The notes under the pieces: generated by a model | The model's input: only the letters and a program-made list of their open reading frames with translations | The model's database searches: none | Told to the model about the DNA's origin: nothing | Assembly: GCF_907177275.1 (NCBI RefSeq) | Contig: NZ_CAJSLV010000095.1 | Coordinates: 1 to 40,898 of the forward strand | DNA: 40,898 nucleotides | Source of the DNA: Actinacidiphila cocklensis | GTDB taxonomy: Bacteria > Actinomycetota > Actinomycetes > Streptomycetales > Streptomycetaceae | Direction: 5' to 3' | Part shown: positions 32,811-40,663 of the stretch, piece after piece | How positions within the stretch are numbered: position 1 is the first letter of the stretch | Layout of the letters: each line of letters opens with the position of its first letter | Translations under genes and position numbers: made by a program

Positions 32811-33917
32811 ATGACGCATTACATACAGGATCCAGCGCTCTGGGCTCTGATCGCTGGCACGCCGCTCGCTGCCACCGTCATCCTCCGCGAGCGCAGAGCC
32901 CGAAGCAAGACACGCAGGGAAAAGGCGGCCATCGAGAGCCGCTACGCGGAACTCGAAAACAGCTACGCCGGTTCCGTGCACGAGGCGAGGATCCGTGCGG
33001 AGGACGCCACCAAGAGTGCGCTGAAATCCGCGATGCGGACGCTGCAGGGTCTCGCCAACGAACAGCAGCTGGCCATCTCCAAGGCGCAGGGGAAATACGG
33101 CGAGCACTATGTGCTGCAGGATCTCCTGGAAATCGACCACATGAACTCGCAGTTCGGCCGGCGAGCCCAGGCGATCGCCGTTCTCTGTGACGGCTGGCTC
33201 GGCAGGCAGCGGGCCGACGCCTCGGTCTACGACGTGGTGCGCAGCGCAAAGGGAAGAATCCGCCACTACACCCGGGTCGAGATCCGCTCGCAGAGCAACT
33301 TCGCGATGACCGGCCGGGCGGTGGAACCGGTCGCCCTGGCACTCGCGGAACTGCTCGACAACGCGACCAGTTACTCCGCGCCGGACTCCCCCATCGACAT
33401 CACCACCCGCACCGTGCCCAAGGGTGTCTGCATCATCATCGACGATGCAGGTGTCGGTATGAACGAGGAGGAGAAGAAGCGGGCCGACTATCTGCTGTCG
33501 CCGCAGGGTCCCACCGACATCACAGCACTGGGAAATCCGCCGCAGTTCGGTTTCGCGGTCATCGGAGTGCTGGCCGCACGCTACGGATTCAGCGTTTCCG
33601 TCGATTCGTCCTCTCCGTACGGTGGTGTACGTGCGGTGGTGCTGATTCCCGAGGAGCTTCTGACCAGCATGCCAGAGCCGGAAGAAGCACCCACGCCCTC
33701 CCGCCCGTTGGAGGCAGCAGCGCCAGAGAACAGCACTTCCACCCCCGGTGGCCTGCCGAAACGTAGTCGAAAGGGCTCGATTTCCATCGTGCCGACAGCA
33801 GATTCCACGCGTGCCCCGGCTCGGACGGAAGCGGAAACTGCCTCGATTATGGCCGCCTTCCAGCTCGGCACGCAGTCCGGGCGCTCCGCAAACACGGAAG
33901 GGCACGATCCGCAGTGA
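32811..33917 (+). CDS. cvnA: CvnA: conservon membrane sensor with HATPase domain
   Basis: A 368-residue protein. One N-terminal membrane segment (about 8-25), then a coiled-coil/helical region 30-110, LLEIDHMNSQFGRRAQ at 105-120 in place of the kinase H-box, and an HATPase_c domain: LALAELLDNATSYSAPDSP (176-193), DDAGVGM (211-217) and the G2 region FGFAVIGVLAARYG. The C-terminus (about 285-368) is a disordered Pro/Ser tail. CvnA resembles a histidine kinase but works with CvnB, C and D as a membrane complex reminiscent of eukaryotic G-protein signalling. Start ATG 32811. Its stop overlaps cvnB (GTGA). Confidence 0.9.
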   Translation: MTHYIQDPALWALIAGTPLAATVILRERRARSKTRREKAAIESRYAELENSYAGSVHEARIRAEDATKSALKSAMRTLQGLANEQQLAISKAQGKYGEHYVLQDLLEIDHMNSQFGRRAQAIAVLCDGWLGRQRADASVYDVVRSAKGRIRHYTRVEIRSQSNFAMTGRAVEPVALALAELLDNATSYSAPDSPIDITTRTVPKGVCIIIDDAGVGMNEEEKKRADYLLSPQGPTDITALGNPPQFGFAVIGVLAARYGFSVSVDSSSPYGGVRAVVLIPEELLTSMPEPEEAPTPSRPLEAAAPENSTSTPGGLPKRSRKGSISIVPTADSTRAPARTEAETASIMAAFQLGTQSGRSANTEGHDPQ

Positions 33918-34315
33918 ACAACGACCTGTCATGGATGCTTGACAGCGCCCTGGAAGTACCAGGGGCACGTCATGCCATCCTGATCTCCGCCGACGGCCTT
34001 CTCATGGCCAGGTCCCAGGAGATCAGGAAGGACGACGCCGACACCGTCGCCGCTGCCATGAGCGGTATCCAGTCGCTGAGCCGCACCATGGCGAGCTTCT
34101 GCGGCGGTTCCCATATGCAGTGGCGGCAGACTCTGGTCGAGTTCGATGGCGGATGGGTCTTCCTCATCGCCGCGGGGGCGGGCGCGTATCTGGCCGTCTC
34201 GTCCGCGCCCGACGTCGACATGGGCGCCATCACCTTCCGGATGCAGCAACTCGTCGGGCAACTCGGCAAGGCGCTGACCAGTCCGGTGCGAGAAAACACG
34301 GGCACCCAGGCATGA
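33914..34315 (+). CDS. cvnB: CvnB: roadblock/LC7 domain protein
   Basis: A 133-residue roadblock/LC7 protein starting at GTG 33914 inside the cvnA stop. DLSWMLDSALEVPGARHAILISADGLLMARS and VVAAAMSGIQSLSRTM-type helix are typical; the C-terminal helix carries FRMQQLVGQLGKAL. Roadblock proteins often act as GTPase activators or scaffolds for small GTPases, here probably for CvnD. The stop overlaps cvnC (ATGA). Confidence 0.92.
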   Translation: MNNDLSWMLDSALEVPGARHAILISADGLLMARSQEIRKDDADTVAAAMSGIQSLSRTMASFCGGSHMQWRQTLVEFDGGWVFLIAAGAGAYLAVSSAPDVDMGAITFRMQQLVGQLGKALTSPVRENTGTQA

Positions 34316-34683
34316 ACACACCTGGGGAGCCCGAGGAAATGTCAGCGGATTTAGTGCGCCCGTACGTCATCACGAACGGGCGCGGGCTGCCGGACAACGA
34401 CCAGTTCAACCTCATCACCCTGGTCACCACGTCCGACCAGCCACGCCCGAGCCAACTCGACCCCGAAAAGCGCAGTGTCCTCGACCTGTGCTCTGGCGGG
34501 CTTCTCTCGGTCGCCGAGATCGCGGGGCACATGAAGCTCCCGATCGGCATCGTGAAGGTCCTGCTGTCCGACCTGTCGTCGGACGGATATCTCGTCGTAC
34601 GCGCCCCCGTGCCACCCGCGCAACTTGTCGACGTATCACTCCTCCAGGAGGTGCTGAATGGGCTCCAAGCTCGATTCGGCTGA
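34312..34683 (+). CDS. cvnC: CvnC: DUF742 protein
   Basis: A 123-residue DUF742 protein starting at ATG 34312, overlapping the cvnB stop. LVRPYVITNGRG at about 14-25, then a winged-helix-like region: LDLCSGGLLSVAEIAGHMKLPIGIVKVLLSDLSSDGYLVV, ending LLQEVLNGLQARFG. Codon 14 is TTA (34351-34353), so translation may depend on the bldA tRNA. The last 26 bases overlap cvnD. DUF742 proteins occur as the third member of conservons; the molecular role is not well defined. Confidence 0.92.
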   Translation: MNTPGEPEEMSADLVRPYVITNGRGLPDNDQFNLITLVTTSDQPRPSQLDPEKRSVLDLCSGGLLSVAEIAGHMKLPIGIVKVLLSDLSSDGYLVVRAPVPPAQLVDVSLLQEVLNGLQARFG

Positions 34684-35260
34684 TGGCGTCTATCTGGACG
34701 ACGCGGTGCAGATCGCGGCCAAGATTCTGGTCGTGGGGCACTTCGCCGTCGGAAAGACGACGTTCATCGGCACCATGTCCGAGATTCCTCCGCTGCGCAC
34801 CGAGGAGCGGATGACGCAGGCCGGCGCCCACATCGACGACCTCAAGGGAGTCCGCGGGAAGTCCACGACCACCGTGGCGATGGACTTCGGCCGTATCACG
34901 CTCAGTAACAAGCTGGTGCTGTACCTCTTCGGGACACCCGGGCAGGAGCGGTTCGTCCAGGTGTGGGAGGACATGACCAGGGGCGCCCTCGGTGCGCTGA
35001 TCCTGGTCGACCCCGAGCGGCTCAAAGAGTCCTTCCCCGTGATCGACCTGGTGGAGCAGTACGGACTTCCCTATGCGATCTCCGTCAACCACTTCGACGA
35101 AACGCCGGTCCGCCCCGAAAGCGAGCTGCGTGAAGCCCTCGATCTGCTGCCTGAAACACCCGTCATCAGCTGTGACGCCCGTGATCAGAAGTCATCCGCC
35201 GACGCGTTGATCGCTCTGGTCCGGTATCTGCAGACGCGTACCGATAGGAGCACGACGTGA
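34658..35260 (+). CDS. cvnD: CvnD: small Ras-like GTPase
   Basis: A 200-residue GTPase. Walker A GHFAVGKTTFIG (27-38), switch region with TTVAMDFGRI, G3 LFGTPGQERF (usual DxxG replaced by GTPGQ), and G4-like NHFD in place of NKxD. Typical of the CvnD/MglA-like ATP/GTP-binding group. ATG 34658 has CAGGAGG upstream inside cvnC. It is the switch of the conservon complex, presumably controlled by CvnA/CvnB. The stop overlaps cvnE (GTGA). Confidence 0.93.
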   Translation: MGSKLDSADGVYLDDAVQIAAKILVVGHFAVGKTTFIGTMSEIPPLRTEERMTQAGAHIDDLKGVRGKSTTTVAMDFGRITLSNKLVLYLFGTPGQERFVQVWEDMTRGALGALILVDPERLKESFPVIDLVEQYGLPYAISVNHFDETPVRPESELREALDLLPETPVISCDARDQKSSADALIALVRYLQTRTDRSTT

Positions 35261-36594
35261 GCATCGATTCAGAACTTCCCTCGCCGCCTCCCGGCTGCCC
35301 CGCCCACGGGCGGGTGCCGATGTACGGCCCGGAGTTCGCGGCGGACCCGAATGCCTACTACGAGTGGATGCGCAACTTCGGGGCCACCGCGCCGGTCGAG
35401 TTGGCGCCCGGCGTGAACGCGACCCTCGTGACGGACTATCTGGCGTCGCTTCAACTGCTGCAGAATCCGGACACCTTCCGCAAGGACTCGCGCCACTGGC
35501 GGGACTTCAACCACGGCCTGATCAGTCCGAACAGCCCGGTGGTGCCGCTGCTCGCCTACCGGCCGAACTGCATGTTCAGCGACGGCTCGGACCACCTGCG
35601 GCTGCGGCAGGCGGTGACGGACACGATGGCCAGGGTGGACGCGCACCAGCTCAACCGGAATGTCGACCGCGTATCGACCTACCTCATCGAGCAGTTCCAC
35701 TCCCGCGGCTCCGTCGACCTGCTCAACGACTACGCCAAGCTGCTGCCGCTCTTCGTTTTCAGCGAACTCTTCGGCTGCCCCGCCGACATCGGCGACCGGA
35801 TCATCTTCGGTATCAACGGAATATTCGACGGTATCAACGCGGAAAAGGCCAACGAGGTACTCGCGCAGAGCGTTGCCGAACTTGTCGCGCTGCGGCGGGC
35901 AAAGCCGGGGGACGATGTCACGTCCTGGCTCATGGAGCACCCGGCGAAGCTTACCGACGAAGAAATGGCCCACCAGCTCGTTCTGCTTCTCGGGGCGGGA
36001 GCGGAACCGCTGCGGAATCTTATCGGGAACGGGCTCTGCCTCATTCTGTCCGACGAGCGGTATTCGGGCGGCGGCATGCTGGTCGAGGACGCCATCGACG
36101 AGGTGCTGTGGAACAACCCGCCCATGTCGAACTACGCGCCCCACTACCCGGTGGCCGACGTCGACTTCGCCGGGACCAGGCTGAACGCGGGTGACCTGGT
36201 ACTGGTCAGCTTCGCGGCGGCCAACCGGGACCCGGCCTTCTCCGGGTCGCGCCAGCTGCTCAGCAAGCGCGCCCACCTGGCGTGGAGCACCGGCCCGCAC
36301 GGCTGCCCGGCCAAGGACCCCGCCCAGCTCATCACGGTCGCGGCCATCGAGAACCTGCTCAATCGGCTGCCCGACATCGAGCTCGCGGTGCCCGAGGACA
36401 GCCTGACCTGGCGCCCCGGCCCCTTCAACCGTGCGCTGGCCGCGCTGCCCGCCCGGTTTACTCCGGTTCGTGCCGAGAAGCCGCAGGCCGCGTCACAGGC
36501 ACAGGCCCAGCCGGGTGGTAACCAGGCGCGACCGCAGGGCAAGCCGGAAAAGGGTGGCTTGTGGAGTTCGTTCCTGACCTGGTGGAAGGTGTGA
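35257..36594 (+). CDS. cvnE: CvnE: cytochrome P450 lacking the ExxR motif (CYP157-like)
   Basis: A 445-residue P450 starting at GTG 35257, coupled to cvnD. The C-helix HLRLR (113-117) and the haem-ligand loop WSTGPHGC (Cys350) are present. The K-helix reads EVLW at 282-285, so the Arg of ExxR is missing, and the I-helix reads GAGAEP instead of AGxET. Loss of ExxR is established for the CYP157 family of Streptomyces conservons, so this is a family trait rather than decay. A Gln/Pro-rich tail (about 410-445) ends LWSSFLTWWKV, possibly an amphipathic membrane contact. Electron partner and substrate unknown. Confidence 0.88.
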   Translation: MSIDSELPSPPPGCPAHGRVPMYGPEFAADPNAYYEWMRNFGATAPVELAPGVNATLVTDYLASLQLLQNPDTFRKDSRHWRDFNHGLISPNSPVVPLLAYRPNCMFSDGSDHLRLRQAVTDTMARVDAHQLNRNVDRVSTYLIEQFHSRGSVDLLNDYAKLLPLFVFSELFGCPADIGDRIIFGINGIFDGINAEKANEVLAQSVAELVALRRAKPGDDVTSWLMEHPAKLTDEEMAHQLVLLLGAGAEPLRNLIGNGLCLILSDERYSGGGMLVEDAIDEVLWNNPPMSNYAPHYPVADVDFAGTRLNAGDLVLVSFAAANRDPAFSGSRQLLSKRAHLAWSTGPHGCPAKDPAQLITVAAIENLLNRLPDIELAVPEDSLTWRPGPFNRALAALPARFTPVRAEKPQAASQAQAQPGGNQARPQGKPEKGGLWSSFLTWWKV

Positions 36595-36704
36595 TTCACG
36601 CCACATCTGGAATATGCCAGCAGATCGCATGACCGTCAGGTGGGACGGGTAGTCAACGAGGCGAATTTCGCGTTGGCCAAAAACCATAAGGAGCAGCGTG
36701 GTGC

Positions 36705-36800
36705 ATGTCGCCCCCGGCGCACCCGTCCACCGACGTTCCGCGGTTCCAGCGGCATCACTACTACTACGTAAGTCCCGGCCCAAGGTGGACAATTTACTGA
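36705..36800 (+). CDS. Leader ORF (31 codons) before the prenyltransferase-tryptophanase operon
   Basis: ATG 36705 lies eleven bases after AAGGAG (36688-36693). The peptide starts MSPPAHP, has RFQRHHYYY in the middle (a His-His-Tyr-Tyr-Tyr run) and ends PRWTIY, with its only Trp at residue 28, four residues from the end. About 80 percent of its third positions are G or C, unlike the overlapping frames here. A terminator-like hairpin begins 33 bases after its stop and the operon encodes a tryptophanase, so a TnaC-like regulatory peptide is the favoured reading. A ribosomally made peptide precursor is the other option. Confidence 0.55.
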   Translation: MSPPAHPSTDVPRFQRHHYYYVSPGPRWTIY

Positions 36801-36832
36801 TAGGCAATAGAACCCGTGTGCTAGGTGATTCC

Positions 36833-36856
36833 ATACCCGCCCCTCGGGGCGGGTAT
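36833..36856 (+). terminator. Perfect hairpin, likely attenuator of the prenyltransferase operon
   Basis: ATACCCGCCCC (36833-36843) pairs with GGGGCGGGTAT (36846-36856) over 11 bases with a minimal loop, followed by CTTAAC. It stands between the leader ORF and the prenyltransferase start at 36913. A partly competing pairing exists between CCCGGCCC (36774-36781, within the leader ORF) and GGGGCGGG (36846-36853), seven of eight pairs. The T-run is weak. Confidence 0.65.
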
Positions 36857-36912
36857 CTTAACGCCCGCATGACGGATAATTCGGCTTTCCGTGTCGTATT
36901 GCGGGGGGTGCG

Positions 36913-38058
36913 ATGAGGAGCCGGACTCCGGAAGCGGAGGAACTCCCGGGCCGCGTCGCGTCGTCGGCAGGGGGTACGCGACTGGGCGACCTCGTCGCCA
37001 GGCAGCTGACCGGGCTGTGCGAGGTGGCCGCCCTGGACAAGGCCGACGCGGAGACCTACGCCGATGTGCTGACCGGCAGTCTGGGGCCGGTGGCCGAAAG
37101 GCCGTTGGCGCTGCCGCCGCCCTCGCGGAGCTTCCTGTCCGACGACCACACCCCGGTCGAGTTCTCGCTGTCCTTCCTGCCGGGCGCGGCTCCCGCACTC
37201 CGGGTGCTGCTCGAACCGGGCTGCGGCAGCGACGACATGGTGGAGAACGGCCGCACCGGACTGCGGGCGATCCGGGAGATGGCGGAGCGCTGGCGCTTCG
37301 ACACCGGTCATCTCGACCGGCTCGAGGACCTGTTCTTCCCGGCGTCCGCCGAAGGCCCGCTGGCCCTGTGGTGCGCTCTGGAGCTGCGGCCCGGTGGAGT
37401 CCCGCGGGTCAAGATCTACCTCAACCCGGCGGCATCCGGGCAGGACCGGGCTGCCGAGACGGTCCAGGAGGCGCTGGCCAGGCTCGGCCACCGCAAGGCC
37501 TTCGCCGCCCTGCCCAAGGCCGACAACCTGCTCTTCGTCGGCCTGGACCTCGGCGACTGGAAGGCACCCCGGGTCAAGGTCTACCTCACCCACAACGGCC
37601 TCTCCGCCGAGGAGGCCGGCTCCCTGCCCGCCATGACGCCCGCGGGAGGCCGCGAGCAGATGGCCGGCTTCGTGCGCGCCGCCGGCGGCTACACCGCGGC
37701 GGAGGACAGCGAACTGCCCCTCAGGCGCCGCACCCTGACCTGCCACTCCTTCACGGAGACCGCGACCGGCCTGCCCAGCGGCTACACCGTGCACGTGCCC
37801 GTCCGGGCCTACGTCCAGCACGACGGGCAGGCGCGGGAGCGCGCCGCCGCCGTGCTGCGCAGCCACGGCATGGACAGCGACGCACTCGACCGGGCACTGG
37901 CCGCCGTGACCCCGCGCCCGCTGAGCGACGGCCGCGGCCTCATCGCCTATGTGTCGCTGGTCCACCAGCGGGGCCACCCGCCCCGGGCGACCGTGTACGT
38001 CTCCTCGGAGGCGTACCAGGTACAGCCGCCCCACCTGGGGCCCGGGGCCGGCCGCTAA
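36913..38058 (+). CDS. DMATS-type indole (tryptophan) prenyltransferase
   Basis: A 381-residue ABBA-barrel prenyltransferase of the bacterial DMATS group. Recognisable strands: TPVEFSLSFLPGAAPALRVLLEPG, RVKIYLNPAASG, LLFVGLDLGDWKAPRVKVYLTHNG, TLTCHSFTETATGLPSGYTVHVPVRAYVQHDG and RGLIAYVSLVHQRGHPPRATVYVSSEAY, each with the Lys/Tyr/Arg positions that bind the diphosphate. With a tryptophanase next to it, the likely reaction is transfer of dimethylallyl to an indole ring position of L-tryptophan, as for IptA and 6-DMATS enzymes of Streptomyces. The position attacked cannot be told. Start ATG 36913; 48 bases separate it from the tryptophanase. Confidence 0.88.
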   Translation: MRSRTPEAEELPGRVASSAGGTRLGDLVARQLTGLCEVAALDKADAETYADVLTGSLGPVAERPLALPPPSRSFLSDDHTPVEFSLSFLPGAAPALRVLLEPGCGSDDMVENGRTGLRAIREMAERWRFDTGHLDRLEDLFFPASAEGPLALWCALELRPGGVPRVKIYLNPAASGQDRAAETVQEALARLGHRKAFAALPKADNLLFVGLDLGDWKAPRVKVYLTHNGLSAEEAGSLPAMTPAGGREQMAGFVRAAGGYTAAEDSELPLRRRTLTCHSFTETATGLPSGYTVHVPVRAYVQHDGQARERAAAVLRSHGMDSDALDRALAAVTPRPLSDGRGLIAYVSLVHQRGHPPRATVYVSSEAYQVQPPHLGPGAGR

Positions 38059-38106
38059 GCACTTCTCCGAACCACAGCACCGCAGAAAGACAGGAGCACG
38101 TTCAGC

Positions 38107-39480
38107 ATGGAGCCGTACAGGATCAAGGTCGTCGAGCCCATCCCGCAACTGACGCGGCAGCAGCGCGAGGAGGCGCTGAAACGCGTGCACTACAACCTCT
38201 TCGACCTGCGGGCCGAGGAGGTGACCATCGACCTGCTGACGGACTCCGGAACCGGTGCGCTGTCGGCCGCGCAGCTGGCCGCCGGCATGGCGGGCGACGA
38301 GTCCTACTCGGGCTCCCGCTCCTTCTACCGCTTCCACGAGGCCGTCACTGAGCTGACCGGATACGCGCACATCCTGCCGGCCCACCAGGGCCGCGCGGCC
38401 GAGCGCATCCTCTTCAACACCCTGCTGGAACCCGGCCGCATCGTGCTGGCCAACACCCATTTCGACACCACCAGGGCGAACGTGGAGCTCTCCGGTGCCG
38501 AGGCCCGCGACCTGCCCTGCGCCGAGGCCCGGAACCTCGACAGCGCCGAGCACTTCAAGGGGAACATCGACCTCGACGCGCTCAGCCGGACGCTGGACGG
38601 CCCCGACGGCTCCCGGGTCGCCATGGTCGTCATGACCATCACCAACAACGGCGGCGGCGGGCAGCCCGTCTCCATGGACAACCTCAAGCGGACCTCCGCC
38701 CTGTGCCGCCGGCACGGTGTCCCCTTCTTCCTGGACGCCGCCCGCTTCGCCGAGAACGCCTGGCTGGTGACCCGCCACGAGCCCGAATACCGCGACCGCA
38801 CCCCCCGCCAGGTCGCCGAGGAGGCCTTCCGGCTGGCCGACGGCTGCATGATGAGCGCCAAGAAGGACGCCATCGTCCACATCGGCGGATTCATCGGGCT
38901 CAACGACCCCGAACTCGCCCAGCGCTGCGAACTGCTGCTCATCGCCACCGAGGGCTTCGCGACCTACGGCGGTCTGGCCGGGCGCGACCTCGACATGATG
39001 GCCCAGGGACTGACCGAGGTCACCGAGCCCGCCTACCTCGCCGAGCGGGCCGACGTGGCCGCCCACCTCGCCCACCGGGTGCGCTCCGCCGGCGTCGACA
39101 TCATCGAGCCGCCCGGCATGCACGCCCTCTACCTCAACGCCGGCCGCCTGCTCCCGCACATACCGGCGCACCACTTCCCCGGCCACGCCCTCGCCTGCCA
39201 GCTCTATCTGGAGGGCGGCATCCGGTCGGCCGAACTCGGCTCCCTCTACCTCGGCGAGGAGGACGAGGACGGCAACCCGACCAAGAGCGCGCCCTACGAG
39301 CTGGTCAGGCTCGCGCTGCCGCGCCGGGTCTACACCCGCAGCCACTACGACCACGTCGGCGAGACCCTGGCCGAGATCGCCAAGCGGGCGGACAGCGTGT
39401 ACGGCTTCCGCATCGTCGAACAGTCGCCGATCCTGCGGCACTTCCGCGCCACGCTCGAACCCGTGCCCGTCCACGGCTGA
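38107..39480 (+). CDS. tnaA: Tryptophanase (beta-eliminating lyase)
   Basis: A 457-residue PLP enzyme of the tryptophanase/tyrosine phenol-lyase group: LTDSGTGALSAAQLAAGMAGDESYSGSRSF (44-73), PAHQGRAAERILF (91-103), NGGGGQPVSM (181-190), FFLDAARFAENA (207-218) and MMSAKKDAIVHIGGF with the Schiff-base lysine at 253. It would split tryptophan, or prenyl-tryptophan from the partner enzyme, into indole, pyruvate and ammonia. ATG 38107 follows AGGAGCACGTTCAGC. The pair prenyltransferase-tryptophanase is known from Streptomyces that make dimethylallyl-indoles. A 21-base perfect stem closes the operon. Confidence 0.92.
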   Translation: MEPYRIKVVEPIPQLTRQQREEALKRVHYNLFDLRAEEVTIDLLTDSGTGALSAAQLAAGMAGDESYSGSRSFYRFHEAVTELTGYAHILPAHQGRAAERILFNTLLEPGRIVLANTHFDTTRANVELSGAEARDLPCAEARNLDSAEHFKGNIDLDALSRTLDGPDGSRVAMVVMTITNNGGGGQPVSMDNLKRTSALCRRHGVPFFLDAARFAENAWLVTRHEPEYRDRTPRQVAEEAFRLADGCMMSAKKDAIVHIGGFIGLNDPELAQRCELLLIATEGFATYGGLAGRDLDMMAQGLTEVTEPAYLAERADVAAHLAHRVRSAGVDIIEPPGMHALYLNAGRLLPHIPAHHFPGHALACQLYLEGGIRSAELGSLYLGEEDEDGNPTKSAPYELVRLALPRRVYTRSHYDHVGETLAEIAKRADSVYGFRIVEQSPILRHFRATLEPVPVHG

Positions 39481-39490
39481 CCGCATCACC

Positions 39491-39536
39491 CGGCACCCCG
39501 CCCGCCCCGGCCCCCGCCGGGGCGGGCGGGGTGCCG
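39491..39536 (+). terminator. Strong terminator after the tryptophanase gene
   Basis: A perfect 21-base stem: 39491-39511 (starting CGGCACCCCGCCC) pairs with 39516-39536 over a CCCC loop. It begins eleven bases after the tryptophanase stop. No T-run. Confidence 0.82.
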
Positions 39537-39573
39537 CTCCGTCCGGCCTGCGCGGGTCCCTTAGGGTCGAGCC

Positions 39574-40539
39574 ATGCGTGCGATCACGATTTCCGAACCG
39601 GGCGGCCCCGATGCGCTGGTCCTGGCGGACGTCCCCGATCCCGTGCCCGCCTCCGGCGAGGTACTGGTCGAGGTCTCCGCCTCGGCCGTGAACCGTGCCG
39701 ACGTCCTCCAGCGGATGGGCTTCTACGATCCGCCGCCCGGGGCCTCCCGCTACCCCGGACTGGAGTGCTCCGGGCGGATCGCGGCCCTCGGCCCCGGCGT
39801 CACCGGCTGGGCGGTCGGCGACCAGGTGTGCGCACTGCTCTCCGGCGGCGGCTACGCGGAGAAGGTCGCCGTCCCCGTCGGCCAGCTGCTGCCTGTCCCC
39901 AGGGGCGTCGACCTCGTGACGGCGGCCGCGCTGCCCGAGGTGACCGCGACGGTCTGGTCCAACGTCTTCCAGGTCGCCCACCTGCGACCGGGCGAGACCC
40001 TGCTCGTCCACGGCGGGTCCAGCGGCATCGGCACCATGGCGATCCAGCTGGGCAAGGCGGTCGGCGCGACCGTGGTGACGACCGCGGGCAGCGAGCGGAA
40101 ACTGGCCGCCTGCCGGGACCTGGGCGCCGACGTCCTGGTCAACTACCGGGAGCAGGACTTCGTCGAGGTGCTGGGTCGCCGCGGCGCCGACGTCATCCTG
40201 GACGTGGTCGGTGCCGCATACCTGGACCGCAACATCGACGCCCTGGCCGTGAACGGCAGGCTCGTCGTGATCGGCATGCAGGGCGGGGTGAAGGCCGAAC
40301 TCAACCTCGGCAAGCTGCTCGCCAAGCGCGCCGCCGTCGTGGCGACCAGCCTGCGGGCCAGGCCGGTCGAGGAGAAGACGGCGATCATCGCCGCCGTGCT
40401 CGAACACGTCTGGCCGCTCGTCGAGGCGGGCACCGTCCACCCGGTCGTGGACCGCGCGCTGCCGCTGGGCTCGGCCGCAGAAGCCCACCGCCTGATGGAG
40501 AGCAGCGAGCACATCGGCAAGATCCTGCTCACGGTCTGA
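39574..40539 (+). CDS. NAD(P)H-dependent quinone oxidoreductase (zeta-crystallin type MDR)
   Basis: A 321-residue medium-chain reductase: MRAITISEPGGPDALVL, SAVNRADVLQRMGFYDPPPGASRYPGLECSGRI, the NAD(P)-binding LLVHGGSSGIGTMAIQLGKAVGATVV (GxSSGIG type), and GRLVVIGMQGGVKAELNLGKLLAKRA. No zinc ligands, as in quinone reductases and PIG3-like proteins. A reductase of quinones or alpha,beta-unsaturated carbonyls. It follows the terminator and so is a separate transcription unit; no role in prenyl-indole formation is indicated. Confidence 0.9.
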   Translation: MRAITISEPGGPDALVLADVPDPVPASGEVLVEVSASAVNRADVLQRMGFYDPPPGASRYPGLECSGRIAALGPGVTGWAVGDQVCALLSGGGYAEKVAVPVGQLLPVPRGVDLVTAAALPEVTATVWSNVFQVAHLRPGETLLVHGGSSGIGTMAIQLGKAVGATVVTTAGSERKLAACRDLGADVLVNYREQDFVEVLGRRGADVILDVVGAAYLDRNIDALAVNGRLVVIGMQGGVKAELNLGKLLAKRAAVVATSLRARPVEEKTAIIAAVLEHVWPLVEAGTVHPVVDRALPLGSAAEAHRLMESSEHIGKILLTV

Positions 40540-40663
40540 CCGCTGCCGCACCACCGCGTCGCCGTCCCGGCCCCGATGACGGCCCCGATGCCGCCCGGGA
40601 TGCCGGAAATGTCGCTTCGTGTGACGCTGGGACCACCGAGAGTCCGGCGGAGAGGCGATATGC

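Noticed and set aside
36698..36916. A 72-codon frame from GTG 36698 ending in an ATGA overlap with the prenyltransferase start
   Set aside because: It overlaps the leader ORF, contains a CTA-CTA-CTA run, TTA and ATA codons and runs through the hairpin; GC bias at third positions is poor. The overlap with the ATG looks accidental, though weak coupling cannot be ruled out.
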